From Stomoxys calcitrans (lineage: Eukaryota > Arthropoda > Insecta > Diptera > Muscidae), in contig NC_081554.1 of the NCBI RefSeq assembly GCF_963082655.1, positions 94,184,245 to 94,248,244 on the forward strand: a stretch of DNA of 64,000 bases. The letters run 5' to 3'. A model generated the notes under the pieces. That model ran no database searches. It was not told the DNA's origin and was given only the letters and a program-made list of their open reading frames with translations. Shown here in pieces: positions 11,401 through 22,384 of this stretch. Position 1 is the stretch's first letter, and each line of letters starts with the position of its first letter. Made by a program: the position numbers and the translations under genes.

Positions 11401-12452
11401 TAACGATTAAAAAACAGTAAGAATATTTAACAAATATAACAATAAAAAAAGTAAATAAAATTCACTGAAACGGATGTGGGAAAAACGTTGCATTTCTTGA
11501 CGACAACCCTAATTTAAGATCACAACATTTAGTGCATTTTAGAGTACATCCAACTCAAAACCCAAAAACTATATTTTTTCTACATCTTTGGAAGCAAACG
11601 TTTTGATGGGATGCTGTACATATCTTTTTTATTCCGATTGGGCTTTTTTTCTAAAACTTTGATTGATTAAACAACCTGGTAATATTGTATTTAACTAAAA
11701 AGCTTTTCAATGAGAAATTTATTGATTCTGCTTCATGTATAGATTTAATTTCCACGAAATGCCACTCAACATTACCCCGATGTGTGTGTGTTCATTTAAC
11801 AATCACCATTATGCTGGAAAAATTGGAAGTGATTTTGATGATTTGATAACACGGCAGATGATCATAATGATGATGAGCACCATTTAAACATTTGTTACTG
11901 AATTTGTTCTTTAACTACCACCATCTGTAACATTTTACCCTCTACAATTTTCATTCACACCATGATGAACTGGGTTTATCTACGTTTTGCCGTTGGTTCA
12001 AAATGAAACCATTCAAGTGAAACGATATCTACGACACACGGCACAGTGACTACAATTGGATTTGATATATAGAGAAAATATTTACTCTCTTTATTTTTAA
12101 AATTATTTCGGCACCTTAAAAAACAATTAAAAGGTACACATCTAAAAATCGAAATAAAAATAATCAAACCATGCATGCATATAATGGACAGTTTTGAACT
12201 GCCAATGGCGCAAACAAGAACAGCGCTAGGAGAAGAAATTGATAATTTGTCCATGTCTAAATGTTAATACATTGATAAATTGGTAATAATAAGATATTTA
12301 TGTGAATGTTAATCACCAATTGTTTAGTGCAAAACAAACATGCGAAAACGCTTTACTTTCGTCTGGTCGAAATCGTGTATACCTGCTTTTGACCAAAGAT
12401 AGCATATAACAAGAACAAATCGGTTTATATAAAACAATGTATATATTATATA
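11401..12452. other. No gene; contains one dispersed 28-bp motif
   Basis: AT-rich sequence without recognised coding or repeat family. It holds a 28-bp near-palindrome at 12070-12097 that is repeated exactly at 5760-5787. Confidence 0.5.
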
Positions 12453-13567
12453 ACAAGTAAAAAGGTGTTAATTTCGGCCGGGCCGAACTTTGGATACCCA
12501 AAACCTCGGGTATATATGTAAACCACCTTTTGTCAAAATCCGGTGAAAAATGCATACCTTATGCCCCATAGCAATTATATCGAAATATGTTCCGATTTGG
12601 ACCAAATACTAATAAGTACAAATCATTGTTCAATTGTGTGTAACAAAATATTGATCTTTTAGTAGCTATATCTAAAAATAAACCGATCTGAACCATATAC
12701 GACACGGATGTCGAAAAGCCTAACATAAGTCACTGTGTTAAATTTCAGTGAAATCGAATTATAAATGCGCCTTTTATGGGACCAAGACATTGGTCTATAT
12801 GGCAGCTATATCCAAATCTTGACCGGTTTGGGCCAAGTTTCGGAAAAATGTCGAAGAGCCCAACACAACTAACTGTCCCAAATTTTGGCGAAATCGGACA
12901 ATAAATGCGCCTTTCATGTGACCAAGACTTTAAATCGAGAATTGGTCTATATGGCAGCCTTATCCAAATCCGGACCGATCTTGGCCAAATTGCAGAAAGT
13001 TCTTGAAGAACCTAACGCAACTCACTATCCCAAATTTCGGCGAAACCGGACAATAAATGCGCGTTTTATGGCCCCTATATGGCAGCTATATGCAAATCTG
13101 GACCGATCTGAGCCAAATTGAAGAAGGATGTCGAAGGGCCTAACACAACTCGCTGTCCCAAATTTCAGATCGGTCTATATGGCAGCTGTATCCAAATCTG
13201 GACCGATCTGGGCTAAATTGAAGAAGAATGTCGATGGGCCTAACACAACTCACTGTCCCAAATTTCAGCAAAATCGAATAATAAATGTGGCTTTTATGGG
13301 CTTAAGACACTAAATCGGCGGATCGGTCTATATGGAGGCTATATAAAGATAAAGTCCGATATATCTACGAACTTTACCTGCTTATGGACAAAAACAGAAT
13401 CTGTGCAAAGTTTCAGCTCAATATCTCTATTTTTAAAGACTGTAGCGTGATTTCAACAGACAGACGGACGGACATGGTCTTAGATTTTTACGATGGTCTT
13501 AGATTCGATGTGTTGCAAACGGAATGACAAAATGAATATACCCGCATCCTTCCGGGGTGGGTATAAA
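12453..13567 (+). mobile_element. DINE-like group 2 element, complete reference copy
   Basis: End A starts with ACAAGTAAAAAGGTGTTAAT and the TTCGGCCGGGCCGAA palindrome at 12474-12488, then 'tggatacccaaaacctcggg'. Five or six units follow, each with 'cccaaattt', 'aatcggacaataaatgcgcc', 'ggtctatatggcagctatat' and 'ccaaatctggaccgatctg'. The pre-terminal block ('acctgcttatggacaaaa', 'gtagcgtgatttcaacagac') and end B ('gttgcaaacggaatgac', then TATACCCGCATCCTTCCGGGG) close the copy. It is the best group 2 copy in the window. Confidence 0.85.
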
Positions 13568-14332
13568 AATGAAATTGTTGCGCTTTGTTTGCCTGTTCCG
13601 TATAGACCCTAAAACGGCTGAACCAATTTTCATGAAATTTTAAATGATGATAGAAATTGAGCCCCCGATGAAAATAGAATTCTACATGTTTTGACATCCG
13701 AAGAGGGGGCGCACCCTTCCCCATACCCCAATTTCAAAAACCCCTGATCTCGAAGATGTGTGCACCGATTTAAGCGAAATTTTGTATACCAACTTATGGT
13801 TCCCCAAAATCACGAAAATTTTTGGGTCAACTAACCATGGGGGGATGCACCACCCCAAAACCCACCCAATCGGTCCCCCACCCCCAAACACACCACCAAA
13901 AAGGATACTTTGGCCGCTTTGGGCAATATGAATTTCACATGAAAGTTATTTAAAAGTAGACTACAAATCTGACATAAAAATGTCTTGGTGTCTGAAGGGC
14001 CTCCTAACCCCCCAGGACATATCTACCGATTGGGGAAATATGGGACTAAAATGAAAGGTATTTGGGAGTTAAATACGAATATGGTATTAAAATTTGTGCC
14101 AAAGTTCTTAGGAGGCCGCCCAGGCCCAAAATTAGCACCCAAAATCAAAAGTGGACCGATAGGGACAATATGGGACTTAAGTGAAAAGTTGTTGGGAGTA
14201 AAGTACGAATGTGATTTTCGAATATTAAAAATTAGGTGTAATTACCAAGAGGGCCGCCCCAAAACCAAAACCTTCACAAGTGGGCTATAAGACTATCATG
14301 ACAACCGCAGCAGAGCGGTTCGCTACAGCTAG
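13568..14332 (+). mobile_element. Helitron-A, 5'-abutted copy
   Basis: The start ('tttgcctgttccgtatagac', 'gaaccaattttcatgaaatt') matches the start of the longer copy at 17346. The body holds degenerate units with 'gacatatctaccgattgggg' and 'gggactaaaatgaaaggtat'. It finishes with a hairpin and CTAG followed by T, as Helitrons do. The element carries no Rep/helicase ORF, so it is non-autonomous. The 5' TC is unclear because it abuts the DINE-like end B. Confidence 0.7.
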
Positions 14333-14333
14333 T
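14303..14333 (+). other. Helitron-A 3' terminus: hairpin plus CTAG|T
   Basis: A perfect 6-bp stem AACCGC/GCGGTT (14303-14308 with 14315-14320) encloses AGCAGA. It is followed 8 bases later by CTAG (14329-14332) and a flanking T. Helitrons end in a short hairpin 8-12 bases before CTRR and insert between A and T, so this fits the canonical terminator. Confidence 0.75.
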
Positions 14334-14341
14334 CTGTTATA

Positions 14342-14948
14342 AAGGGTGATTTTTTTGAGGTTAGGATTTTCATGCATTAGTATTTGACAGATCACGTGGG
14401 ATTTCAGACATGGTGTCAAAGAGAAAGATGCTCAGTATGCTTTGACATTTCATCATGAATAGACTTACTAATGAGCAACGCTTGCAAATCATTGAATTTT
14501 ATTACCAAAATCAGTGTTCGGTTCGAAATGTGTTCATTCACCGTAACGTTGCGTCCAACAGCATCTTTGAAAAAATACGGTCCAATGATTCCACCAGCGT
14601 ACAAACCACACCAAACAGTGCATTTTTCGGGATGCATGGGCAGTTCTTGAACGGCTTCTGGTTGCTCTTCACTCCAAATGCGGCAATTTTGCTTATTTAC
14701 GTAGCCATTCAACCAGAAATGAGCCTCATCGCTGAACAAAATTTGTCAAAATTTGAACACATTTCGAACCGAACACTGATTTTGGTAATAAAATTCAATG
14801 ATTTGCAAGCGTTGCTCGTTAGTAAGTCTATTCATGATGAAATGTCAAAGCATACTGAGCATCTTTCTCTTTGACACCATGTCTGAAATCCCACGTGATC
14901 TGTCAAATACTAATGCATGAAAATCCTAACCTCAAAAAAATCACCCTT
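14342..14948. mobile_element. Mariner-like fold-back element with 195-bp inverted arms
   Basis: The element is flanked by TA (14340-14341 and 14949-14950) and has arms 14342-14536 and 14754-14948. The arms are inverted copies with one mismatch that I can find in 195 bp. Each arm contains the terminal repeat (AAGGGTGATTTTTTTGAGG) and the transposase start with 'MNRLTN', 'IEFYYQNQCSVRN'. The 217-bp centre carries a minus-strand mid-transposase piece ('FSDEAHFWLNGYVNKQNCR', 'QELPMHPEK', 'VWCGLYAGGIIGPYFF'). The transposase is therefore duplicated head to head and cannot be made. A rearrangement during gap repair is a likely origin. Confidence 0.85.
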
Positions 14949-14954
14949 TATAAA

Positions 14955-15075
14955 AGTCTACATGTTTTTTGTTTGTTTGTTTTTTTGCGTATAGACTTGA
15001 ATACGGCTGAACCGAATTTCTTAAAATTTTCACATATTGTGAAGAAAGGTCTGGAAGGACTAATAGGCTATACAG
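14955..15075 (+). mobile_element. Helitron-A 5' fragment
   Basis: The sequence 'tgtttgtttgttttttt' followed by 'gcgtatagacttgaatacgg' and 'ttttcacatattgtg' matches the first 120 bp of the Helitron-A copy at 17346. It is cut at about 15075 by a DINE-like end B. Confidence 0.6.
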
Positions 15076-15077
15076 TT

Positions 15078-15166
15078 TTTATACCTATCACCATAGGATA
15101 GGGGGTATATTCATTTAATCATTCCGTTTGCAACACATCGAAATATTCATCTTCGACCCTTCAAGG
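15078..15166 (-). mobile_element. DINE-like end B fragment
   Basis: This is an end B block only (TATACCTATCACCATAGGAT, 'cgtttgcaacacatcgaaat'). It stops where the mariner-like terminal repeat begins, so the DINE-like element was split or truncated by the mariner insertion. Confidence 0.6.
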
Positions 15167-15167
15167 T

Positions 15168-16187
15168 ATATAAATGATGATTTTTTAGCTATTATCTTTT
15201 TGGCAACACTGTTTTAAACTGGTCACGCCCGTTTCGTGTTTGGTTTCACCGTCAAACATCTTCAGTTTGGTCTATAATTTAACCATGAATCGTCTTACAA
15301 ACGAACGACGCTTGCAAATTATTATTGCTCTGTTAAGAAAGTTCATCGCGCGCTTATTGCATTTTACAACGATGCTCACTTTTGGCATAATGAGTACGTG
15401 AATAAATAAGAATTGCCGATTTTGAAGTGAAGATCAGCCAGAAGCATTGCAAGAGCTACCAATGCATTCAGAAAAAGTCGCAGTTTGGTGCGGTTCGTGG
15501 GCTGGTGGCCTCATTGGACCGTACTTCTTCAAAGATGATGCGAATCGTAATGTAACTGTGAATGATAAGGGCTTGAGTTACGCTAAATGCAAGAGGTTGA
15601 CTTGCATGACATGTAGTTTGAACAAGACTGTGCCACATGCCACACAGCACGCATTGCAATGGACTTATCACGTTTGGGACCGGTCAATTGGCCGCCTAGA
15701 TCGCGATTTAACGCCTTTTAACTATTTTATGCAGCTATTGGGTTTCCCAAAAAGTAATTGCGGATTTTTTAAAAGAAAGTAAATGCAGTTTTAATAAAAC
15801 TTATAATGAACTTTAATCAAATATACTTTTTTTACACTTTTTTTCTAAAGCGAGCTAAAAGTAACAGCTGATAACTGACAGAAGAAAGAATGCAATTACA
15901 GAGTCACAAGCTGTGAAAAAATTTGTCAACGCCGACTATATGAAAAATCCGCAATTACTTTTTGGGCAACCCAATATGTTAAAGCTCATGTCTATATAGT
16001 CAAGCCCGCTTCAATTGACGCATTGGAAGACAACATTGAAGCATTTATTCAGCCGAAATGTTCGAAAGAGTACGCCAAAATTGTTCTAAGCGGATGACCG
16101 CGCAGTCACGGTCAACGTTTGCATGAAATAATCTTCTAACATTAAAATAAAGGTTTCATGAATTTTTCTGAATTTTATGTGTGTTTT
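15168..16187 (+). pseudogene. Mariner-like transposase pseudogene, MITE-interrupted
   Basis: The 5' terminal repeat ('gatgattttttagctattat') is followed by the transposase start ('MNRLTNERRLQII'), then an internal deletion. The middle shows 'HFWHNEYVNK' then a stop, and 'QELPMHSEKVAVWCGSWAGG' then 'LIGPYFFKDDANRNVTVN' (15447-15782 frame). A further deletion leads to 'HATQHALQWTYHV', and the C-terminal region ('SIDALEDNIEAFI') resumes after a MITE at 15738-15974. The 3' repeat is cut at 16187 by another DINE-like end. It is the same family as 14342, 29008 and 39049, and cannot be functional. Confidence 0.8.
15738..15974. mobile_element. Mariner-type MITE, 237 bp, TA target duplication
   Basis: Near-perfect terminal inverted repeats of about 30 bp start TTGGGTTTCCCAAAAAGTAA and end in TTACTTTTTGGGCAACCCAA. 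The interior has no ORF of note. TA flanks both sides (15736-15737 and 15975-15976). Removing it joins the transposase reading of '...FNYF' to '...VKAHVY', which confirms the insertion inside the pseudogene. Confidence 0.9.
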
Positions 16188-16942
16188 TTATACCTAACAC
16201 CATAAGAAGGGGGTATTCTAAACAAGTCATTCCGTTTGTAACATCTCGAAATACTCGTCTAAAACCCCATAAAGTATATATATTTTTGATCGTCTCGATG
16301 TTCGAGTCGATCCTGCCATGTCTGTCCGTCCGTCTGTCAAAATCACGATAGCGGTCGGACACGTAGAGCTAGCTGCTTAAAAATTTGCACAGATACTTAG
16401 TGATGATGTAGGTCATTGGGAATTGCAAACGAGCCATATCGGTTCAAATTTAGATATAGCTCTCATATAAACCGATCTCCCTATTTGAATTCTTGAGCCC
16501 CTGGAAGCCTCAATTTTTGTCCGATTTGGCTGAAATTTTGCATGCGGTGTTGTTTTATGACTTCCAATAACTGTGCCAAAGATGTGCCAAGTACGGTTCA
16601 AATCGGTCTATAACTTGATATAGGTCCCACATAAACCGAGCTCGTAATTTGACATCTTGAGCCCCGGAAGCCGCAGTTTCTGTCCGATTTGGCTGAAATT
16701 TTGCATGCGGTGTTCTTTTACGACTTCCAGTAACTGTGCCAAATACGCTCCAAATCAGTCTATAAACCGATGTTGTTCCCATGTAAACCGGTCTCTCGAT
16801 CATCCTAGTACCAAGAAACTTTAATTTTTGATGGTTTGTCAGAAGTTTGGTATGTAGAATAAAATTATGCCCTTCAACGAAATTTATTTTGTATAAATTT
16901 ATTTTATGGTGGATTCGTCCCTGCCGAACTTAGCACGCTTTT
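16188..16942 (-). mobile_element. DINE-like group 1b element, both ends
   Basis: End B (TATACCTAACACCATAAGAAG, 'cataaagtatatatattttt') is followed by about three units with 'ttgcatgcggtgtt', 'gtccgatttggctgaaattt' and 'acgacttccagtaactgtgc'. The 1b-specific sequence ('gtagaataaaattatgccc') and end A (GGATTCGTCCCTGCCGAACT, 'agcacgcttttact') close it. The palindrome is degraded. Confidence 0.75.
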
Positions 16943-17034
16943 ACTGATTTAAACTTTCCTATAGCTCTTAAAAAAAATCAACCTTAATCAACCTTATACA
17001 ATTTTAAACAGTAGGATGTTTTAAGCTTCCGTCA

Positions 17035-17150
17035 CCCGACCTGAATATGGTCCAAATCAGACCATTTTTAGATATAGCTGCCATATAAACGGATCTTCAC
17101 ATTTAGGGTCTTAGTCCCATGAAAAGCCTATTTTTTGCCCGATTTGAGGG
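17035..17150 (-). repeat. DINE-like group 2 unit, single
   Basis: One unit with 'tttttagatatagctgccat' and 'tagggtcttagtcccatgaa' matches group 2 interior units. No ends are present. Confidence 0.55.
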
Positions 17151-17151
17151 G

Positions 17152-17305
17152 CAGATCCTCCCTCAAACCAAATATATTGGGCACCAAGTGTCTGGATCCT
17201 CCTTTCGCTCATGAAAATTGACCGGGATAAAGAAGGACTTAAATGAAAGGATTTTGAGAGTAATGTACGAATCTGGGTTCATCCAGGAAGGACCGGTGGC
17301 ACTTA
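17152..17305 (+). repeat. Helitron-A interior unit, detached
   Basis: A single unit with 'ggcaccaagtgtctgg' and 'acttaaatgaaaggattttg' matches the tandem units of the Helitron-A copy that starts 40 bp downstream. It lies outside that element's 5' end, so it is a fragment of another copy. Confidence 0.5.
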
Positions 17306-17345
17306 AAAAACGATTGTGTCGAATGTAGTATGTATTTGAACAACA

Positions 17346-19117
17346 TCTTATATTGTATATAAAAATCAATTTGTGTTTGTTTGTTTGTGTGTTCCTTATA
17401 GACTCAGAACCGAACCGATTTTTTTGAAATGTTCACATATGGTGCACAATGATCCCGTGGTGAAAATAGGGTACTACATTTTTTGATATCTGAAGGGGGG
17501 CGGACCCTCCCCCTTACCCTAATTTTCAGAAACGCCAGATCTCGAAGATGGATGGTGCAATTTATTTGTGTGCTCTTAGATAGTACCCTAAAAATAAAAA
17601 TTTGGTGTCCAAATTTCAAAGGGGTTGCCCCACCCTAAAACCTACCAAACATATATTTAGACCAATCACGACAATATGGGACTCAAATGAAAGGTATTTA
17701 GGATGAGAAAATGTATCTGATATCCAATTGTCGGACCAAGTGCTAGGCGGACCACCCGAAGCCCCAAAACACCCCTAAATCGGACATATTTACCGACCAT
17801 GGCAATATGGGACTCAAATGAAAGGTATTTGCGAGTAAAGCATGAATTTGATATCAATATTCGGGAAAAGTGTATATGGGGCCACGTTTCTGACTATTGC
17901 AATATGAGACTTAAATAAGAGAGCTTTTAAAGTGGAACACGAATCCGATATATATTTTCAAGGCTAACTCACTGAGTGGCCGCCTATCCCCCAAAACACC
18001 CCCCAAGCCGGGCATGTTTGCCGACTATGGAAATATGGGGCTCAAATTAAAGGTATGTAGGAGTAGACCACGTATCTGATATCAACATTAAGTGCCAACT
18101 GTCTAGCGGACGTCCCACTACCATAACAACTCCCAAATAGGACATATTTGCTCACCAAGACAATTTGGGTCTTAAAGAGAGTTGAACTAAATATTCATAG
18201 TTTTTAGGGCCACTATTCCAAACCGGGCATATTTGCTGACTTTTGCAATTAGGAGTTTAAATGAGATTAGAAAACGAATTTGATATCCAATTTTGAGGAC
18301 AATGGCAATATGGGGTTCAAATAAATGATATATAGATATATGAGAATAGAGTACGTTGCTGATATATTTTCCGGGCTTAGTGTTAGGGGGACCACCCCAA
18401 TCCCCAAAACACCCCTAAATCGGGCATATTTACCGACCATGTCAATGTGGAGCTTAAATGAAAGGTATTGGGGGTATAGCAAGAATTGATACCCATTTTC
18501 GGGACCAATTTTCAGGAGGTCTACCCCTTTCCCAAAATACCCCACAAACAGAAATTTTTTAGTGACCATTGCAATATGGGGCTCAAATAAAGGTATTTGG
18601 GAGTAGAATGCGAATTTGATATCCAAATGTAGGACCATGTATTTAGGGCATCACCCCTTTCCATCCCTAAGGGGTGCATGTGGCTCAAAGGAAAGGTATT
18701 TGAGATTAGAAAACGAATTTAATAACCTATTTTGGGGCCATGTGGTTGGGGGACGCCTCATCCTGTAAACTCCTCTTAAGCCAATGGCAATATGGGGTTT
18801 AAATAAATGGTATTTGAGAGAAGAGCACGATGCTGATATTTTTCAGGGCCAAGTATCTGGGGGACCACTAAATCAGACATCATGAGAATATCGGGCTGAA
18901 ATGAAGTATTTTGAGAATGGAGTACACCTTACATCCAAACTGAAATTCGTAGACCTTTATTGGTCATATGGGATTCAGATAAAGGCACTTATATTGTTAA
19001 ACTGTTAGTCAAGTTAGCATGGTATTTCACTAAAAGATCTTTAATTGTCGAAAATAAACATTCCATTGAGACTTTTGTTCCATATAAAGTAAAAGAAGGC
19101 GCAGCGGAGCGTGCTAG
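17346..19117 (+). mobile_element. Helitron-A, longest copy, internal tandem units
   Basis: The 5' end is TC directly after A (A at 17345) and the 3' end is CTAG before T (19114-19117, then 19118), as expected for A|T insertion. A 5' leader ('tgtttgtttgtttgtgtgtt', 'tcttatattgtatataaaa') precedes 10-11 degenerate tandem units spaced about 100-135 bp. Each has 'caatatgggactcaaatgaa', 'aggtatttgggag', 'atttgatatccaatt' and a C-rich 'accaccccaaaacaccc' stretch. The 3' hairpin (GCGC AGCGGA GCGT) is imperfect and the spacing to CTAG is shortened. No Rep/helicase ORF is present. Confidence 0.75.
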
Positions 19118-19119
19118 TT

Positions 19120-19559
19120 TACAATAAACATAAAAAGTTATGTAGACGCGAGACCCATGACTCTATGCACCGGTTTTATAACATTTAAAGAAACATTCAC
19201 TTTAGGACAAAAGAACGGCAGGCGGTCATATGGTAGAGAAAGGAATCGCGGACAGACGGACAAATCTAAACCGAATCAGGACGAATATCTGAGACAAACG
19301 GTGCACTGACCCTGTAGTGTCGCAGGGTACAGTTCGTGTTTTTATCATAAACTTCATACACAGAAAAACATATCTCTAAAAAAAAACATAACAACCAAAT
19401 TTGTATGCGAAACAGTTAATTTTCAACGAATTTTAGCATTGAATTTAATATATTAATTGTTGAAGTAGGTTTGTACTATCTACTATCGGCAAAGTTAAAT
19501 TTTTGCAAAATTTAACAAAAATAAGCGATTCGACACTGCATGTATTCTAAATATAATAT
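19120..19559. other. No recognised feature
   Basis: Mixed sequence without coding signal. The region around 19190-19330 is less AT-rich, but I cannot match it to a family. Confidence 0.4.
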
Positions 19560-19705
19560 ACAGTGTTCGAATAGAGGGCGCAATTTTTATCCGATTGGGC
19601 AAAAATTTTGTACAATGATATCTCTCATGACTTCCAACTGACTTTATTAATGTCGGTTTGTGCGTTGATATGCTTCTATATAAATCGATCCACTGATTTT
19701 TAGTT
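19560..19705 (-). repeat. DINE-like unit fragment
   Basis: One diverged unit with 'gagggcgcaatttttatccg', 'aaaaattttgtacaatg' and 'catgacttccaactgac'. Both ends are absent. Confidence 0.5.
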
Positions 19706-19824
19706 CTGATTTTCGTTTGGAATATAGGTGATGGGATATTAACAATAGTATCGATACCATCGATATTTATTATTAGAAATATCGAATGTTGCGATTATAA
19801 ATATTTTTCCAGCTCTAGGTTCAA

Positions 19825-20480
19825 GTCCTCCGAGCTAGTCAATCACTACTTCAGTATTTTCTCTAAGGCTGAATATATAACGATGATCAGGGAAGCTGTG
19901 TCCATTCAACACATCCCATTCTTCCACTTATATCTTTCGATACAAAGGTAATATCTAGTACCTCCTGTCTGTTCCTGGTAATAAAGGTCGGTTTCTCCCC
20001 TTTATTACAAATCGAATGCAACTTATAATATATCCGACAAGCAGCTCACCCTTTTCGTTGGCATCCGAAATTCCTCATATCTGGTGATGTACATTAGCAT
20101 CACTTCCTACAGAAGTGGCTTCAACCAGCGTCTTAAGGTTTGAAGGCGGCGTCTCTGAATCGTATGCCATATATATAGAGAAGCCTGCCAGTAATGAGAC
20201 TTGAGCAACGGGAGAACAAACATTTAAACTACTCTTTGCAAGAATACAGGTTCTATGTCTCCCATTCCCCGTACCCTTGAGTAGTTTAAATCCCGGAATT
20301 CTTATTCCACGAACCATTCCTCCACACTCCATGGTTCCTGGATAAGAACCACGTCAAATCCCACTGCCATCAGGAGGACTTTTTCTGCCGCCGAAGCAGC
20401 ATTGAATTGGTGGTGATTTATTTATAGAAACCGGACCATAGTCAGGATTCAGAACTTCCAGCACTATTGCGTTAGTCTTC
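19825..20480 (-). pseudogene. Non-LTR ORF2 start: APE-type endonuclease, frameshifted
   Basis: Minus-strand frames read in order give 'HHQFNAASAAEKVLLMAVGF', 'DVVLIQEPW' (the catalytic Glu of APE endonucleases in its usual QEP context), 'IRIPGFKLLKGTGNGRHRTC', 'LDITFVSKDISGRMG' and 'PDHRYIFSLRENTEV' (the terminal SDH-type motif, with Ser changed to Pro). At least two frameshifts separate the pieces. The enzyme nicks target DNA for reverse transcription. The RT domain that should follow is absent: the copy ends near 19825. Confidence 0.75.
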
Positions 20481-20519
20481 TGATTCCACCAGGAGTTCAT
20501 CCTCACAAGATTCGTTAGA

Positions 20520-21903
20520 TCTTGTCATGTCATCCAGGAGCAGGTGGGGAAGCTGTGGCACCACTCTTCTTCAGAACACTGGGCACTTGCGATGCGGAAG
20601 ATTCCTCCTTAAATGCTTCACTAGCTGCAAGTGTCGAAGTACTTTTTGAAATCCGTGCTTCCCCGCTATCGCACACCTTGAGCCCAGTCGATCTGTATGA
20701 TCCACCCACACAGGGCTTGTCGGGTCCCGTTTCGATGCCATACCCTCCTGTCTCGATTGTCGCGGGGGGATTTTCAGTCTCCTACAACCCGCCAGACTTT
20801 AGCGACGTGGTCGATTGTTTCCCAGGCAAGTGTTCAGCAACAACTGCTGATTCCCCAACTCCACCGCTTCTATGGAACTTCACTTTCAACTTATTGAATC
20901 CGTAGGATACAACCCCTTCAGACTTGTTGAGGACTGCGAGACAGGCGGAGTTTAGTACGAATACTGCATGTTTCCGGTCACCATCAGCCTCATCCAATTT
21001 ACCAATTTTCAAGTCGATGCTTGAAAGATTGGGATTACATTCCCTTAGCCCTCTTAGTATCGATTCAGGATGTGAAGGAACCCTCGGTATCCAAGAATGC
21101 GCCATTGTTCGAGAAGAAATATCTTGCTTCTTAACTAAATCTAGTGCAGCACTTGGCCAGATCTCACCAATCTTTTTTAGCGCACAATGATATGTTTCAA
21201 TTGAGCGTTGATCCCAAGGGGCAATCAGTCTGTATCGGCCCCGATGCCAGCCTGCATCGTCACAAATTGGAGGAAACCCAGAAATGGAGTATACTGATGA
21301 CAGTCCATTGGCTATCCCACCTCAATTATTCCTAGGTATGCAGCCCTTTTTTCTTCCTTGTCGACAACTGCCATCACCAAACTTTCCCTAGCGACATTAG
21401 CAAAAGTCCTTTGACCCCTTGTTACTTTTCGTCCTAGTTCTTTTAGGCATGGGATACCCTCCAGGTGGCCGCAGCCTTTTGGGTGACTGCGGTGCAGTTT
21501 CCGAATCTAGACGTGTAGTATTTGGTGTAGCCTGTGCAGCGAATCCCCGTGCCCAATTTAGGGAGTCTCTCTCCCTGTAAGTGAGAGTCTTGGGATCATT
21601 CGCACCAAGCGTCTCAATAAACCTGAGAGCGATGCGTCTTCTACTATTCCAACCTCTTCAAGAGGGTGTTGGTTTGTCGGGGAAGACCGATGACCTAGAC
21701 AAATTATAGGCATACGAAGAGAGAAGAGGTTCGGCCTTGTCCTTGAGACTCGAATCAGGTGTCTTCGTCAAAAGCCCCTGCTGACCAGTCTTCTTTCGGC
21801 TAGTGGAGCCTGGAGCAGCCGCTCCACCTGTCCAGGTTTCAGAAGAAGACAACATGATACGGCCTGATACAACCAACTCAGCAGTTGGGCCATTGGAGTC
21901 CAT
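20520..21903 (-). pseudogene. Non-LTR ORF1 (gag-like), broken
   Basis: It lies just upstream of the endonuclease on the same strand, as ORF1 does. The N-terminal piece (21658-21903) begins 'MDSNGPTAELVVSGRIM' and has 'TSRKKTGQQGLLTKTPDSS'. A middle piece contains 'TFANVARESLVMAVVDKEEK'. The C-terminal piece (20782-21105) has 'WIPRVPSHPESILRGLRECN' and 'VVSYGFNKLKVKFHR'. This is typical of the RNA-binding ORF1 region of I/R1/LOA-type elements before the zinc knuckles. Stops and frameshifts break it. A second copy of the same region lies at 27128-27850. Confidence 0.7.
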
Positions 21904-21964
21904 TGTAAGCCTACTTCTGGGCTCTATTTTTGCCGCTCCACTGGAAACAGACGCAGATCAATAA

Positions 21965-22384
21965 TCGCCTAACGCATAACTCTATCGTAGCTATCCTTAT
22001 GTGACTAAAATTGTTCTTCCAAAAATAGTGACCTATTACGAGTAACAGGACAATTCTTGCGAAACGTTCACTCCACTCAACAGTTCACATGGTTCGGGCA
22101 TGGCTAAATCGGCTAAGAATTTTACGACTATCTAGTATTTATACTTTGAATGGTTTCATATGGATTAGTCGATATGTTGCAATTAGGCATTCTGATCGAA
22201 AAATCCCATCCCGGGAATTCCCACATTTCCCGCCCATTTTACAATCTCGCACTCCCGACTCCGATCTCGGGAACTCCCGCTAAAAATTAACTCTTTCAAA
22301 CTCAACTGACTCAATCATTGTCAAGGAAAAACCAAAATGTTAACCTCTAATGCTGTAGACCTACTTGAGCGGTATTAATGAAGT
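21965..22384. other. No gene; short G/C-rich CCCGGGAATTCCC-type patch
   Basis: The stretch 22200-22280 repeats CCCGGGAATTCCC-, CCCGCC- and CTCGGGAACTCCCG-like words, which may come from a TE I cannot name. No other signal is seen. Confidence 0.4.
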
